Source: Saccoglossus kowalevskii
Taxonomy: Eukaryota > Hemichordata > Enteropneusta > Harrimaniidae
Length of the DNA: 43,998 nucleotides
Reading direction: 5' to 3'
NCBI RefSeq assembly: GCF_000003605.2
Contig: NW_003119429.1
Location: forward strand, 349,544 to 393,541
The notes under the pieces are model-generated. The model searched no databases, had not been told where the DNA came from, and saw only the letters and a list, made by a program, of their open reading frames with translations. Below, piece after piece: positions 27,601 through 35,157 of the stretch (its first letter is position 1; each line of letters opens with the position of its first letter). Made by a program: the position numbers and the translations under genes.

Positions 27601-30600
27601 CATTTTGTTTTTTAAAATAAAAAAAGCACGCCGATTACTGGCATGTGACTAACATGGTACTGACAAATGATTTACATGGGAAAAGTGTGAACATACTAGC
27701 CTATCGAATGGGAACACACTGGTTCTGGAATGTGGCATAATTCATACATGACAGAATCGGTACATATTGACCTATCGAATGGGAACACATTGGTTCTGCA
27801 ATGTGGCATAATTCATACATGACAGAATCGGTACATATTGACCTATCGAATGGGAACACATTGGTTCTGCAATGTGGCATAATTCATACATGACAGAATC
27901 GGTACATATTGACCTATCGAATGGGAACACATTGGTTCTGCAATGTGGCATAATTCATACATGGCAGAATCGGTACATATTGACCTATCGAATGGGAACA
28001 CATTGGTTCTGGAATGTGGCATAATTTATACATGGCAGAATCGGTACATATTAACCTATCGAATGGGAACACATTGGTTCTGCAATGTGGCATAATTCAT
28101 ACATGGCAGAATCGGTACATATTGACCTATCGAATGGGAACACATTGGTTCTGCAATGTGGCATAATTCATACATGGCAGAATCGGTACATATTGGCCTA
28201 TCGAATGGGCACACACTGGTTCTGGAATGTGGCATAATTCATACATGACAGAATCAGCACATAATGACCCATAGAATGGGGAACACATTGGTTCTGGAAT
28301 GTGGCATAATTCATACATGGCAGAATCGGTACATATTAACCTATCGAATGGGCACACACTGGTTCTGGAATGTTACATAATTTATCCATGGCAGAATCAG
28401 CACATAATGACCCATAGAATGGGGAACACATTGGTTCTGGAATGTGGCATAATTCATACATGGCAGAATCGGTACATATTGACCTATTGAATGGGAACAC
28501 ATTGGTTCTGGAATGTGGCATAATTTATACATGGCAGAATCGGTACATATTAACCTATCGATATGGGCACACACTGGTTCTGGAATGTTACATAATTTAT
28601 CCATGGCAGAATCAGCACATAATGACCCATAGAATGGGGGAACACATTGGTTCTGGAATGTGGCATAATTCATACATGGCAGAATCGGTACATATTGACC
28701 TATCGAATGGACACACAATTGGTTCTCGAATATGTCCTAATTCATACATGGCAGAATCGGTACATATTGACCTATCGAATGGGCACACACTGGTTCTAGA
28801 ATGTGACATAATTTATACATGGCAGAATCAGCACATATTGACCAATCGATTGGGAACACATTGGTTCTCGAATATGTCCTAATTCATACATGGCAGAATC
28901 GGTACATATTAACCTATCGAATGGGCACACACTGGTTCTGGAATGTGGCATAATTCATACATGACAGAATCAGCACATAATGACCCATAGAATGGGGAAC
29001 ACATTGGTTCTGGAATGTGGCATAATTCATACATGGCAGAATCGGTACATATTGACCTATCGAATGGACACACAATTGGTTCTCGAATATGGCATAATTC
29101 ATACATGGCAGAATCGGTACATATTGACCTATCGAATGGGCACACACTAGTTCTGGAATGTGACATAATTTATACATGGCAGAATCAGCACATATTGACC
29201 AATCGATTGGGAACACATTGGTTCTCGAATATGTCCTAATTCATACATGGCAGAATCGGTACATATTGACCTATCGAATTGGTACACATTGGTTCTGAAA
29301 TATGGCATAAATCATACATGGCAGAATTAGTACGTATTTGTCTAACGAATTGGCACATATTGGTTTTGGAATGTGGCATAATTCATACATGGCAGAATTA
29401 GTATATATTGACCTGTCGAAAGTTTTTTTTTATCTATACTTGCATGTGACATTTTTCATACTTACCCAGACAGACAGACAGACAGACAGACAAACATACA
29501 GACAAACAGACAAACGGACAAACAGACAGACTCAGATGATGAAGACCAAGAACGTTCAAAACAGAGAATTCTCAAAATGTTATATATTCATATAGTTCAA
29601 TAGCTTCGCCAAATAATACAATGGTTTCATGTGTGCATTTCTTTTCATTTATTATTTGAAATAATTCACTAATTATTGGTATGTCTGATATATTTCAGTT
29701 GCCAGCACAATGTCAGTATAGCCACGATTATTGTGAAATTCATCAGCACGTTTCCGCTTCTGTGCTTTATAATGGAATGTTTTTGTGAGAGGTTTCTATG
29801 GCAATGACCCCACGGGCAGTTTAATGGTGCTTGACACGTTCGTACTTTTAATATGGTTTACCTGAATTAAGGAGGGGTTTGACGACATGAATTACAGTCT
29901 CAATTGAACGGGGCGGGAATATAGCGAAAATTTGCGACGTATATACGGCCATTTTGTTGTATTTGTAACCATTTAATGAATAACTACTAGAAAAATATAG
30001 AATTGTCTTTATTACCGGCGATTTGTATAAACTTGATAGCATGGCGAAAATATTCCATTATCTGTTTTGTTCACCCGGGCACTTTCTCCTCACGATTGCC
30101 GGCCTTCTCACATTATTTATATTCTCCCTCCCTCTATCTCTACTGTAGAACGGGGCCTCTAATGACACGCCGCATCGTCAACTAGTTGCTAAGCAACCGT
30201 AAAATTGGTTAGTATTTCCGTGGAGTTAGAAATGACTATCTGGGCCATCGTTTTTTTAATTTTTATCAGCGAAAATAACATCGCTCAATATCTATATATT
30301 CTTATCTTGTAATAACAGCTTTAAATGGAAGATAGCCCCCATATGATTGAAATCTGGGGCCGAGTGATATCGCATATCTGCCGTATTATTTCCTGAAGTC
30401 AGAGATCTGATTACCGTATCACAAAGAACTAGACGATAAATTGAAAAAAAATGACATCGGTGTTTTTGAGATATACGTGTTTATATATATATATATACTA
30501 TGTATTTTTAACTATAACGTGTTGTGTATGATTTGTGGGGTTTCAGAGAGGAATATACACGTACGCTCGCGCGCGCATACATGCAGAAATGTAGCACAGA

Positions 30601-33600
30601 TCTGGTAGTCCGTTTCCGGCGTTCTGAGATATTAGATCCAATGCCACGAAGGACTGCTGCTATTTAGTAAGGAGTCGGCGGTTTATAAAAGACAAAACAT
30701 AGAATATCAAGCGACGAGCGGAACGAGTAAAATTGTCTGAATGATGGGAGGTTCCGGAGTAGGGAGTGAAATATCAATAAAGATATTCAAAAATTTACAT
30801 TTCCAAGCTTAGGTTTTTATACTCAAATTACCCCCCCCCCCCTCCACCACTTCTTCCTCTAATATCAGTTTATTTGTAAGGACAGCGTGAGTCTATGTGA
30901 CAATGACAGCGAGTTCATTAAAAAAAATAAGGTTGATAATATGATTACGGTACGCTCATTATTTATTTAAAACGCGTACCAACAATGCACCAGTAACCGA
31001 TTGTCTACTCGCTAATTGACTTCTCTTTTATACCACGTTTGTATCCTCCTAATAAGTGAAAATAATTTAATACGAAATTACGCCGAGATGTACGTTTTTT
31101 TTTTTTCGTTTTTTTTTTTCATGTGATATATTCAGCACGATGCATTACATGACTACAGATAATTGAAGGCTTCATTTAGATGGTTGCAATTAGTGAGAAG
31201 GCCAAGGCAAGAAATGCGTTAGAATATTATCCATTATCCTGCTTTCACAATATTACGTGTGTCAAAATCTGAGCATGTGGCGCAATATGTGCTGCGAGTA
31301 TGTACAACCAACGCAGATAAATTCAAACAAAACATTTCACCAAACGTAGGCAAAATAATGATAATCGAGAGCTGAAGCTTAACAATCAAATGTTAAAGTA
31401 TAAAGTATAGACAGGTGAGGTAGCTACATTACGCAACACATAGAGCCGTGCGCAGTGTATCTTCATCGCTATAACGTGTTCTGAATAGTGTATCATTATT
31501 GTCCAGAGGCTATGCATCGCATTATTACCCCCTAACAACGAGGTATCCGAAGGCAAGAAGAATCAGACGATTAAGATGACAGTATAATCGCCAATATTGT
31601 ATTTTACTTCGGTTTGAATGAACGCTCTAATTGGAGCAGTAAGTGCGGGTGAACATAGATTTAGTCCTTTGAACGTAATGCAGTGAAAATAATTATTTAA
31701 CGCCTAAATTATCGGCGATGTTACAGTTTCAATATTTTAAAAGTATAATTTTAGTGTGTTTCTTCCCTTTTTTTGTTTGTTTACGCCATGATGTGTGTGA
31801 CATCGTCTTCTTTTCCTAATGCCGCTGGTGTTTCCGCGTTGTTTCGTTTTGAGTTTCAATTGCGGAACGTGTATTACTTACCGTCATGTCACGGGGACAT
31901 TCCGGACATAAGGAAAATAACCGAACATTCTAGCGCTAAAGAAATGTTGTATTTTAGTCTGTGTGTTACTGGATAATATATGGATCTGGGTATTATTCAA
32001 TTTGTTTAATTCGCTGTGCAATTCAGAGTCTATATTATCACGTACACGCAACCTTTCAGAAATGTATTTATTGAAAATGGCGGCATTGTACACAAACACG
32101 TTAAATTCTAGCATCGTCAATTGCAAACAGAATTATCGAAATAAATTCACACTTGATTGTTGTTTTAGTATCAGTCACAGAACATGACAATTGTCATGGC
32201 GATACCCTGTCTATTATTACGCCATAGTTACAAACCAATATGGCGTTTCGACACGGCGTGTGGATCGATAGCGTTGACTCGTGTGGTGGAGATAATATTA
32301 AAAAGGTACTTTGGCTTTACATACAATTCAGTAGCAACGCTAGGCGACGGGTATGAGCTATAGCGTTAAATCTGACTTTAAACGAGAGAAATAATTCTCG
32401 GTCAAGCTAGATGCGTATAAAGCCTCCCTAAAGGGTTACGTTGATATCGTACATATGCATACAATACGGGAAGAAGATACGGGGAACCGACGCATCTCGT
32501 GGATTCATATGGCTCGCGTAAAAGATTACAGATTTTTAGAGATATTGTCGATAATCTTGTCACGCGGTGCCCATAAAATCTCCGCGTCATAATCTAAAAA
32601 AAAAATACATTCCACATACGTGTAGAACGTCTTAAATATGAGCCAAGCTCTACACTGAATGTAACCATTACTTGTACAATCCGTTCATTATACCGTTGCT
32701 AAGAACGCGCCATGTTGGTTCGTGAAACAGCGCTGTCCATCTCCGCCATGATGGAACGAACTGTTTTCTTTCTCTCGCTTTCCTGTTTCCATTCTCTCCC
32801 CCGCGTACAAATTAATACAATAATTAACCACCATGAGAGAAAACGAATAGATCGAATTGTAATATCGCGGTGATGTCACAAAGGAAAAGAAATTATTTTA
32901 GAAATACGAGTGAAATTGTATTGAATATATTCCTTTACGCAATGCACTTTATTCGTTGTCTCCCTGTGCACAAAATATATACTCAATGAATGACTGTCAT
33001 CTAAAGGGGACATCGTACGTGTTTGTAATTGTATCACACCTATTTATGTTAGCGAGAAATAAGGCTAAACGGGGGGGGGGGTAACTATAATAAACAACAG
33101 AGCCGATCTATTTAGTGGTATTATGCAGAGATTTGATAAATTACGTACTGATCGTTTTGGTTTGTACTAAGAGTAGCCCTCTCGTGGAAATAAGTGACTT
33201 TCAACATTACTATATTTTGATACAGCTTTCAAGTGTTCAAATATTTAATTCGGACTGTTTTATTTCTGCGTTTTGTTTTTTGGTGGGTATTCGATACTGA
33301 AGTAGCTGTTCTACTTGAAAAAAAAAATCATATTTGATATTGTAAATATTGAAGTGTGTTAAGTGTTCAGTAACAATTATTACATTAAAAGCGGTTAGTT
33401 TAGTAAACACACACCGGGCTGGGGTGAATTAAATGCGAGTCACTTCAGTGCAGTCCACATAGGGGAAGAGAGTTCGGAGAGTTCGCTGCAATACTCGACA
33501 AGCGTCATCAGTATGTCGTCGCAAAAAAAAAACATGACTTCGGGGGCCACGATATGCGTGTGCATTTCAAGCTTGTCTGTTTTCAATTGTATCTGAGACC

Positions 33601-34759
33601 CTGTGATAATAATAATTAGAAAAATAATAACTTGAATAAAAACAAGTCTGGAATAAAGATTTTGGTAATATTTTCAGAAGTAGCGTATATTTATATTTAA
33701 TCTTTTCTTGAAAAGAAAGCGACAACACAATGCATAATCATAGACAACTCACCTTACGAAAAACATTCATTATTTATATAATTTTTCTACGACATAGTCA
33801 TAAATTAGTTGGAACATTAAGCATGCGAAAGTACACCCTGACATTTAAAATGCACTGGACATAATTATGAATATCAAAGCTTTTCATGCGCTTCTTTTAC
33901 ACTGCGTGTTAAATGCATTATCGCTTAGTTGTATGTTGTTATACTATTCAGACCACGCGTTCGTAATGAGGTTATTAGTAATGTCTTTTTATTTTAAATT
34001 CACCATATTTAACAGTTTACTAGAGAGAGTAACAAATATAAACTGACACAATATTTGGATTTAAAATTGCGGATAATCTACTAGGGAGGTATGTCAACAC
34101 GCAGTGCATTTTATGACAGCCATTTTACGTTAGAACTGAACGCACCAAGCTAAACGTGTGTGCGTTTTTTTTCTCTCTTTTTATATAATTTTAGATTGCG
34201 TCGGATCTTTTTTACTCATCGTTGTGTCCACACTCTTCTTCATTATAAGCACCTCGTTTATAATTAGGATGGGTTCCGTCACTCCATAATATTCGAATTT
34301 ACTCTTTCTCTTACATGATTAAACCAGAAGATTGTTGTTAATTTTGATGACAGATGTACCCATCACATAAAACGCACTCCGCCAGACGGATAGCCGACAG
34401 AACCTGGAATACTGCAATTCCGTTCGCAATGACTGGAAGCTAGACGTGAAATAAGGAGGGATTATTGCATGGCAGTCTTAGTTGATCGAAAGGTTGTTCT
34501 CAAATCCATCCGCCGATCGACATTGTCCATGAAATAAGACGAATGTGTAATGTTGTATGGCAATAGTCAAAATAAACTACATTTACATCGATGTATATTT
34601 CGAATGCCAACAAAAACGACTCCGTAAACAAGCATCTAAACAAGGTCGAACGCCTTGAATCAATAACATGTTTACTGTTATCGTCATTTTTTGGAGGGGA
34701 TAATAATTGTATCTATAATGATATAGGAACTAATATGGGATGTGCATGTATAAATATAT

Positions 34760-34807
<48 letters not shown>

Positions 34808-34950
34808 CACTCATGTCTCTGTCCCGTTTTTGTCCTGAAAAATAAATGTCAACACAGATAACTGTACTTACGTTGTACATTGGATCGGCGTATGATACTT
34901 TCAACAAATGTGTTCTGTGGGGCCACTAGTCCCCTTCTTCCTGTAGGCAT
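469..34950 (-). CDS. KCNH1/KCNH5-like (eag): EAG-type voltage-gated K+ channel gene, nine coding exons, 3' end outside window
   Basis: This gene encodes a pore-forming, depolarisation-activated, K+-selective plasma-membrane subunit that family members assemble as a tetramer. Exons: 34950-34872, 8542-8312, 7274-7146, 5569-5442, 4631-4236, 3965-3563, 2547-2348, 2076-1824, 669-469. They sum to 2020 nt, giving 673 codons plus one base with no stop, and every junction has GT..AG and compatible phase. Domain order: PAS-cap (1-26), PAS (27-145), calmodulin-binding post-PAS (147-166), S1 (~221-241), S2 (~252-274), S3 (~297-313), S4 (~325-348), S5 (~350-375), pore with GFGN at 433-436, S6 (~444-468), C-linker, and CNB-homology domain to YNL at 667-669. 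Full-length EAG proteins are about 960-1200 residues, so the C-terminal tail and tetramerising coiled coil lie off the left edge. The GFGN filter and YNL pseudo-ligand separate it from HCN/CNG channels. The sequence fits the EAG subfamily better than ERG or ELK. Confidence 0.97.
670..1823 (-). other. EAG intron between exons 8 and 9
   Basis: This is a 1154-bp GT-AG intron (donor GTAAAT, acceptor TACACTCACAG). It contains one TCACGTGA at 1085-1092. Short open stretches on both strands show no family resemblance. Confidence 0.9.
1824..2076 (-). CDS. KCNH1/KCNH5-like (eag): EAG exon 8: C-linker end and first half of CNB-homology domain
   Basis: This exon encodes residues 523-606. The acceptor is GTTTTCAG|GTG and the donor is CTGG|GTAAAT, phase 1. 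Visible motifs are [35 protein letters not shown] and [20 protein letters not shown], the start of the beta-roll of the cyclic-nucleotide-binding homology domain. In the EAG family this fold does not bind cAMP or cGMP productively, because a pseudo-ligand fills the pocket (see exon 9). Confidence 0.97.
2348..2547 (-). CDS. KCNH1/KCNH5-like (eag): EAG exon 7: end of S6 and C-linker
   Basis: This exon encodes residues 456-522. The acceptor is CTCGTCAG|CT and the donor is GAAAAG|GTAGAT, phase 0. It starts [18 protein letters not shown], the inner end of S6 that forms the activation gate, and continues through the C-linker helices ([37 protein letters not shown]). The C-linker couples the cytoplasmic ring to the gate. 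The sequence is strongly conserved with fly and human EAG. Confidence 0.97.
2831..3162. mobile_element. MITE-like element, copy B (same family as 168-431)
   Basis: This copy begins with GAGATGCTGAATTG (2831-2844) and ends around CAATTCAGCTTCTCAGCATC (3142-3161), where the right terminus looks disturbed by a short insertion. Its interior matches copy A in patches, including CGAAGTTCTGTTAACTGTTAATT and ATAACGTTAAC. It lies in the intron between exons 6 and 7. It has no coding capacity, so any movement would have needed a transposase from elsewhere. Confidence 0.68.
3325..3397 (+). repeat. dispersed repeat, copy 1
   Basis: A stretch of about 75 bases (TGAAAACAC, then TAATTACCTGTACGTA, then GACGCATGCGCATTTTC) recurs in the same orientation at 12356-12440. 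The two copies diverge by substitutions and small indels. It lies in the intron between exons 6 and 7. No coding potential is seen, and the repeat class is not identified. Confidence 0.5.
3563..3965 (-). CDS. KCNH1/KCNH5-like (eag): EAG exon 6: S4 voltage sensor, S5, pore and most of S6
   Basis: This exon encodes residues 322-455. The acceptor is CTTGCAG|CAA and the donor is GGAT|GTGAGT. S4 carries regularly spaced basic residues K331, R334, R337, R340 and R343 in [17 protein letters not shown]5 follows (about 350-375). The extracellular S5-pore linker has two possible N-glycosylation sequons, N397-A-S and N401-L-S. The pore helix and filter read [15 protein letters not shown], with GFGN at 433-436, the form of the K+ filter used by EAG/ERG channels. 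S6 begins at about 444. The 27-residue alternative segment of vertebrate KCNH1 before ISSLF is missing, so the product matches the short isoform. Confidence 0.98.
4236..4631 (-). CDS. KCNH1/KCNH5-like (eag): EAG exon 5: pre-S1 linker and S1-S3
   Basis: This exon encodes residues 190-321, entirely phase 0. The acceptor is TTTCTAG|ATG and the donor is GATGAT|GTAAGT. It begins with the hallmark [20 protein letters not shown], followed by S1 (about 221-241, [17 protein letters not shown]), S2 (about 252-274) with acidic residues D258, D262 and D268, and S3 containing D303 in [13 protein letters not shown]. Acidic residues in S2 and S3 pair with S4 arginines, and in EAG they form an extracellular Mg2+ site that slows activation. 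The exon ends NAFNEVDD. The ATG at its first codon is an internal methionine, not the gene start. Confidence 0.98.
4632..5441 (-). other. EAG intron between exons 4 and 5
   Basis: This is an 810-bp intron (donor GTAAGT, acceptor TTTCTTTCTAG with a good pyrimidine tract). No gene or repeat was recognised in it. Confidence 0.9.
5442..5569 (-). CDS. KCNH1/KCNH5-like (eag): EAG exon 4: post-PAS linker with calmodulin-binding segment
   Basis: This exon encodes residues 147-189. The acceptor is TTTACAG|GT and the donor is CAT|GTAAGT, leaving phase 0. The start [19 protein letters not shown] is the basic amphipathic helix that in vertebrate EAG1 is the N-terminal Ca2+/calmodulin-binding site (BD-N). 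The positions of Arg, Phe and Leu are conserved, so Ca2+/calmodulin inhibition is plausible here, by inference from the family. The second half is Gln/Ser-rich and poorly conserved, as expected for the flexible linker before S1. Confidence 0.95.
5570..7145 (-). other. EAG intron between exons 3 and 4
   Basis: This is a 1576-bp intron (donor GTGAG, acceptor TTTACAG). It holds the ATGCTAATT cluster at 6174-6216 and a TCACGTGA at 6623-6630. No exon-like sequence was recognised. Confidence 0.9.
6174..6216. promoter_or_regulatory. cluster of ATGCTAATT (POU/homeodomain-like) motifs
   Basis: ATGCTAATT occurs at 6174, 6197 and 6208. The first overlaps its own complement, forming the 14-bp palindrome ATGCTAATTAGCAT (6174-6187). 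The motif combines an octamer-like ATGC half-site with a homeodomain TAATT core. The motifs are seen directly; an enhancer role in the EAG intron between exons 3 and 4 is only a suggestion. Confidence 0.35.
7146..7274 (-). CDS. KCNH1/KCNH5-like (eag): EAG exon 3: second part of PAS domain
   Basis: This exon encodes residues 104-146. The acceptor is TTTTCAG|GG and the donor is CGAG|GTGAG. Arg104 is split across the junction, which recreates KKNRTPMW, matching vertebrate KKNRTPVW. The motifs [27 protein letters not shown] complete the PAS beta-sheet and the linker that follows. The exon ends in phase 1. Confidence 0.97.
7275..8311 (-). other. EAG intron between exons 2 and 3
   Basis: This is a 1037-bp intron (donor GTAAGT, acceptor after a long T-run, TTTTTTTTCAG). 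Apart from the short inverted repeat at 7868-7903, nothing was recognised. Confidence 0.9.
7868..7903. repeat. short inverted repeat, 10-bp arms
   Basis: GCGTTTCCAT (7868-7877) and ATGGAAACGC (7894-7903) are separated by 16 bases, in the intron between exons 2 and 3. The function is unknown. The sequence resembles two facing half X-boxes. Confidence 0.6.
8312..8542 (-). CDS. KCNH1/KCNH5-like (eag): EAG exon 2: first part of PAS domain
   Basis: This exon encodes residues 27-103. The acceptor is TTTCACAG|AT at 8543/8542 and the donor is AATA|GTAAGT after 8312. Visible EAG PAS signatures are [28 protein letters not shown], and [17 protein letters not shown]. The C-terminal piece EILMYKKN joins in phase to exon 3. 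The PAS domain binds the CNB-homology domain of a neighbouring subunit in the cytoplasm and, in this family, tunes gating. The fly-specific insertion after YKKN is absent. The match to human and fly EAG is near-continuous, so the identification is secure. Confidence 0.97.
8652..8815. mobile_element. TTAA-flanked foldback element beside PAS exon
   Basis: A 156-bp segment (8656-8811) is flanked on each side by TTAA (8652-8655 and 8812-8815). It has imperfect terminal inverted repeats of about 28 bp, with a perfect 14-bp core, TCGTCACCTGCGCA (8666-8679) and its complement (8788-8801). The TTAA target duplication is typical of piggyBac-superfamily elements. The termini do not obviously match the canonical piggyBac ends, so the superfamily is tentative. 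The element sits about 110 bases upstream of exon 2 in intron 1. Confidence 0.5.
12356..12440 (+). repeat. dispersed repeat, copy 2
   Basis: This is the second copy of the repeat at 3325-3397. It shares TGAAAACAC, TTTACCTGTACGTA, AACGCATGCGCAC and a following TTCAG/ATTAC tract. It lies in intron 1. Confidence 0.5.
13530..13555 (+). repeat. (AC)n microsatellite
   Basis: Thirteen uninterrupted AC dinucleotides lie in intron 1. Confidence 0.98.
14549..14578 (+). repeat. 10-bp TTTGTGTGTG repeat, three copies
   Basis: Three consecutive copies of a GT-rich decamer precede the 52-bp minisatellite by about 270 bases. Confidence 0.9.
16351..16764 (+). repeat. 207-bp higher-order repeat within the 52-bp minisatellite
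   Basis: A block of four variant units starts at 16351 with GAGCTAACACTATTAAG. It includes the rarer GAGTTAACACATTCAG / TATAGAGCATCAGGG unit (51 bp) and recurs from 16558. The offset of 207 equals 52+52+51+52. The repeat of a specific series of variants shows duplication of multi-unit blocks rather than single units. Confidence 0.75.
17556..17790 (+). repeat. two-unit higher-order repeat with expanded CATCTACAGT units
   Basis: A composite of one normal unit and one expanded unit recurs three times near the 3' end of the minisatellite. The expanded unit carries GTCATCTACAGTCATCTACA and ends ACACATTAG instead of ACACATGAG. The recurrence indicates recent local amplification at this edge of the array. 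Confidence 0.7.
19325..19384 (+). repeat. 30-bp perfect tandem duplication
   Basis: TTTGAATGCCTAGCTCGATG followed by GCAATTTTGA occurs twice back to back (19325-19354 and 19355-19384) with no differences, so it is recent. It is noncoding and lies in intron 1. Confidence 0.95.
20705..20734 (+). repeat. (GTTT)n microsatellite
   Basis: About seven TGTT tetramers with one interruption, in intron 1. Confidence 0.95.
21052..21089 (+). repeat. compound (ACG)n(ACC)n triplet repeat
   Basis: A run of ACG triplets switches directly to ACC triplets. A minus-strand frame through it would give Gly/Arg-rich sequence, but nothing indicates a gene there. Confidence 0.95.
21947..21982. promoter_or_regulatory. 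paired TCACGTGA E-boxes
   Basis: TCACGTGA occurs at 21947-21954 and 21975-21982, 28 bases apart. The octamer is the preferred site of MITF/TFE and USF bHLH-zip factors. It is intronic and no function has been shown. Confidence 0.35.
22997..23046. other. assembly gap (50 N)
   Basis: Fifty unresolved bases lie within EAG intron 1. The right flank begins with a T-run, so a low-complexity stretch may have caused the break. The true length is unknown. Confidence 0.99.
26121..26134. promoter_or_regulatory. RFX X-box-like site
   Basis: GTTGCCATGGAAAC closely resembles the imperfect inverted repeat recognised by RFX factors, which control ciliary and neuronal genes. A second candidate, GTTGCTAAGCAAC, is at 30185-30197. 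Both lie in EAG intron 1 and are motif matches only. Confidence 0.3.
26303..26357. repeat. hairpin-forming inverted repeat, 15-bp perfect arms
   Basis: AGCTGGCATGTGTGT (26303-26317) and its exact complement (26343-26357) are separated by 25 bases. A transcript of either strand could fold into a stem-loop of about 55 nt. The arms are too short for a typical animal microRNA precursor unless extended by imperfect pairing, which is not evident, so no RNA gene is called. Confidence 0.75.
27688..29421 (+). repeat. 71-bp minisatellite, about 24 units
   Basis: This is a tandem array of a 71-bp unit (72 in units with an extra G): TGGTTCTGGAATGTGGCATA, ATTCATACATGGCAGAATCG, GTACATATTGACCTATCGAA, TGGGAACACAT. 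Recurrent variants are AGCACATAATGACCCATAG, CTCGAATATGTCCTAATTC and TGACATAATTTATAC. It begins after ACATACTAG, and its last, more divergent units run into AAAGTTTTTTTTT. Several reading frames on both strands stay open through it, but these are by-products of the unit. It lies in EAG intron 1. Confidence 0.97.
28711..29240 (+). repeat. five-unit higher-order repeat within the 71-bp minisatellite
   Basis: The rare variant ACACACAATTGGTTCTCGAA occurs at 28711 and again at 29068, an offset of 357 (5 x 71 plus 2). It is followed both times by the same ordered variants, including GTGACATAATTTATACATGG and TTGACCAATCGATTGGGAAC. This marks duplication of a multi-unit block. Confidence 0.7.
29467..29530 (+). 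repeat. (CAGA)n microsatellite, interrupted
   Basis: A CAGA-rich tract with CAAA and CATA interruptions lies just downstream of the 71-bp minisatellite. Confidence 0.95.
34762..34805 (+). repeat. (AT)n microsatellite next to exon 1 donor
   Basis: A 44-base pure AT tract lies about 65 bases inside intron 1 from the exon 1 donor. Confidence 0.98.
34872..34950 (-). CDS. KCNH1/KCNH5-like (eag): EAG exon 1: start codon and PAS-cap
   Basis: This exon encodes residues 1-26, beginning [15 protein letters not shown] and ending IIRRSNVQ, plus the first base of codon 27. The [12 protein letters not shown] core is the PAS-cap motif of EAG proteins, an amphipathic N-terminal segment that slows deactivation through contacts with the CNB-homology domain. 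The start is supported by the family match and by an in-frame TAA at 34974-34972, eight codons upstream. The donor is C|GTAAGT (34871-34866). The remaining phase-1 base joins exon 2 to make His27 and restores the SNFLLANAQ continuation. The exon is too short for ordinary ORF screens and sits 26.3 kb from exon 2. Human KCNH1 also breaks after this segment. Confidence 0.93.
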
Positions 34951-35157
34951 ACTGGTTGCCTTGTAAATCCGTTAAAATTTAAAAAATATCCCTTATTTCG
35001 GCAGTGTGAAGCGAATGAGACCAGGAAGTCGTATTTTCCATATTGTATAGCGGTGTAATTCCGTTAAACGATGTCGATCCGACGCTGCATCAGTTTACGC
35101 CGAGAGAGTCTCCTCCATTGCAGCTGTAATTGTGCGAACCAAAGAACGAACATATAA

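Larger units (their letters stand above)
23047..27687 (-). other. EAG intron 1, between gap and 71-bp minisatellite: no gene recognised
   Basis: AT-rich sequence with two TCACGTGA sites (24057-24064, 25029-25036), the 26.3-kb hairpin and an RFX-like site. A 155-codon plus-strand open frame (25108-25575) is the longest. It has no domain I recognise, no clear splice context and average-looking composition, so it is not called as a gene. Confidence 0.65.
29422..34871 (-). other. EAG intron 1, right part up to exon 1: no gene recognised
   Basis: This part contains a CAGA-rich microsatellite (29467-29530), a C-run (30831-30842), a G-run (33071-33081), a (TA)n tract (34762-34805) close to the exon 1 donor, a YY1-like AAAATGGCGGC (32074-32084) and a 16-bp palindrome (32183-32198). 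No coding exon was found. Confidence 0.7.

Noticed and set aside
28341-28718. Repetitive protein encoded by the 71-bp array
   Set aside because: The unit is not a multiple of three and open frames occur on both strands. The simplest reading is a stop-poor repeat unit.
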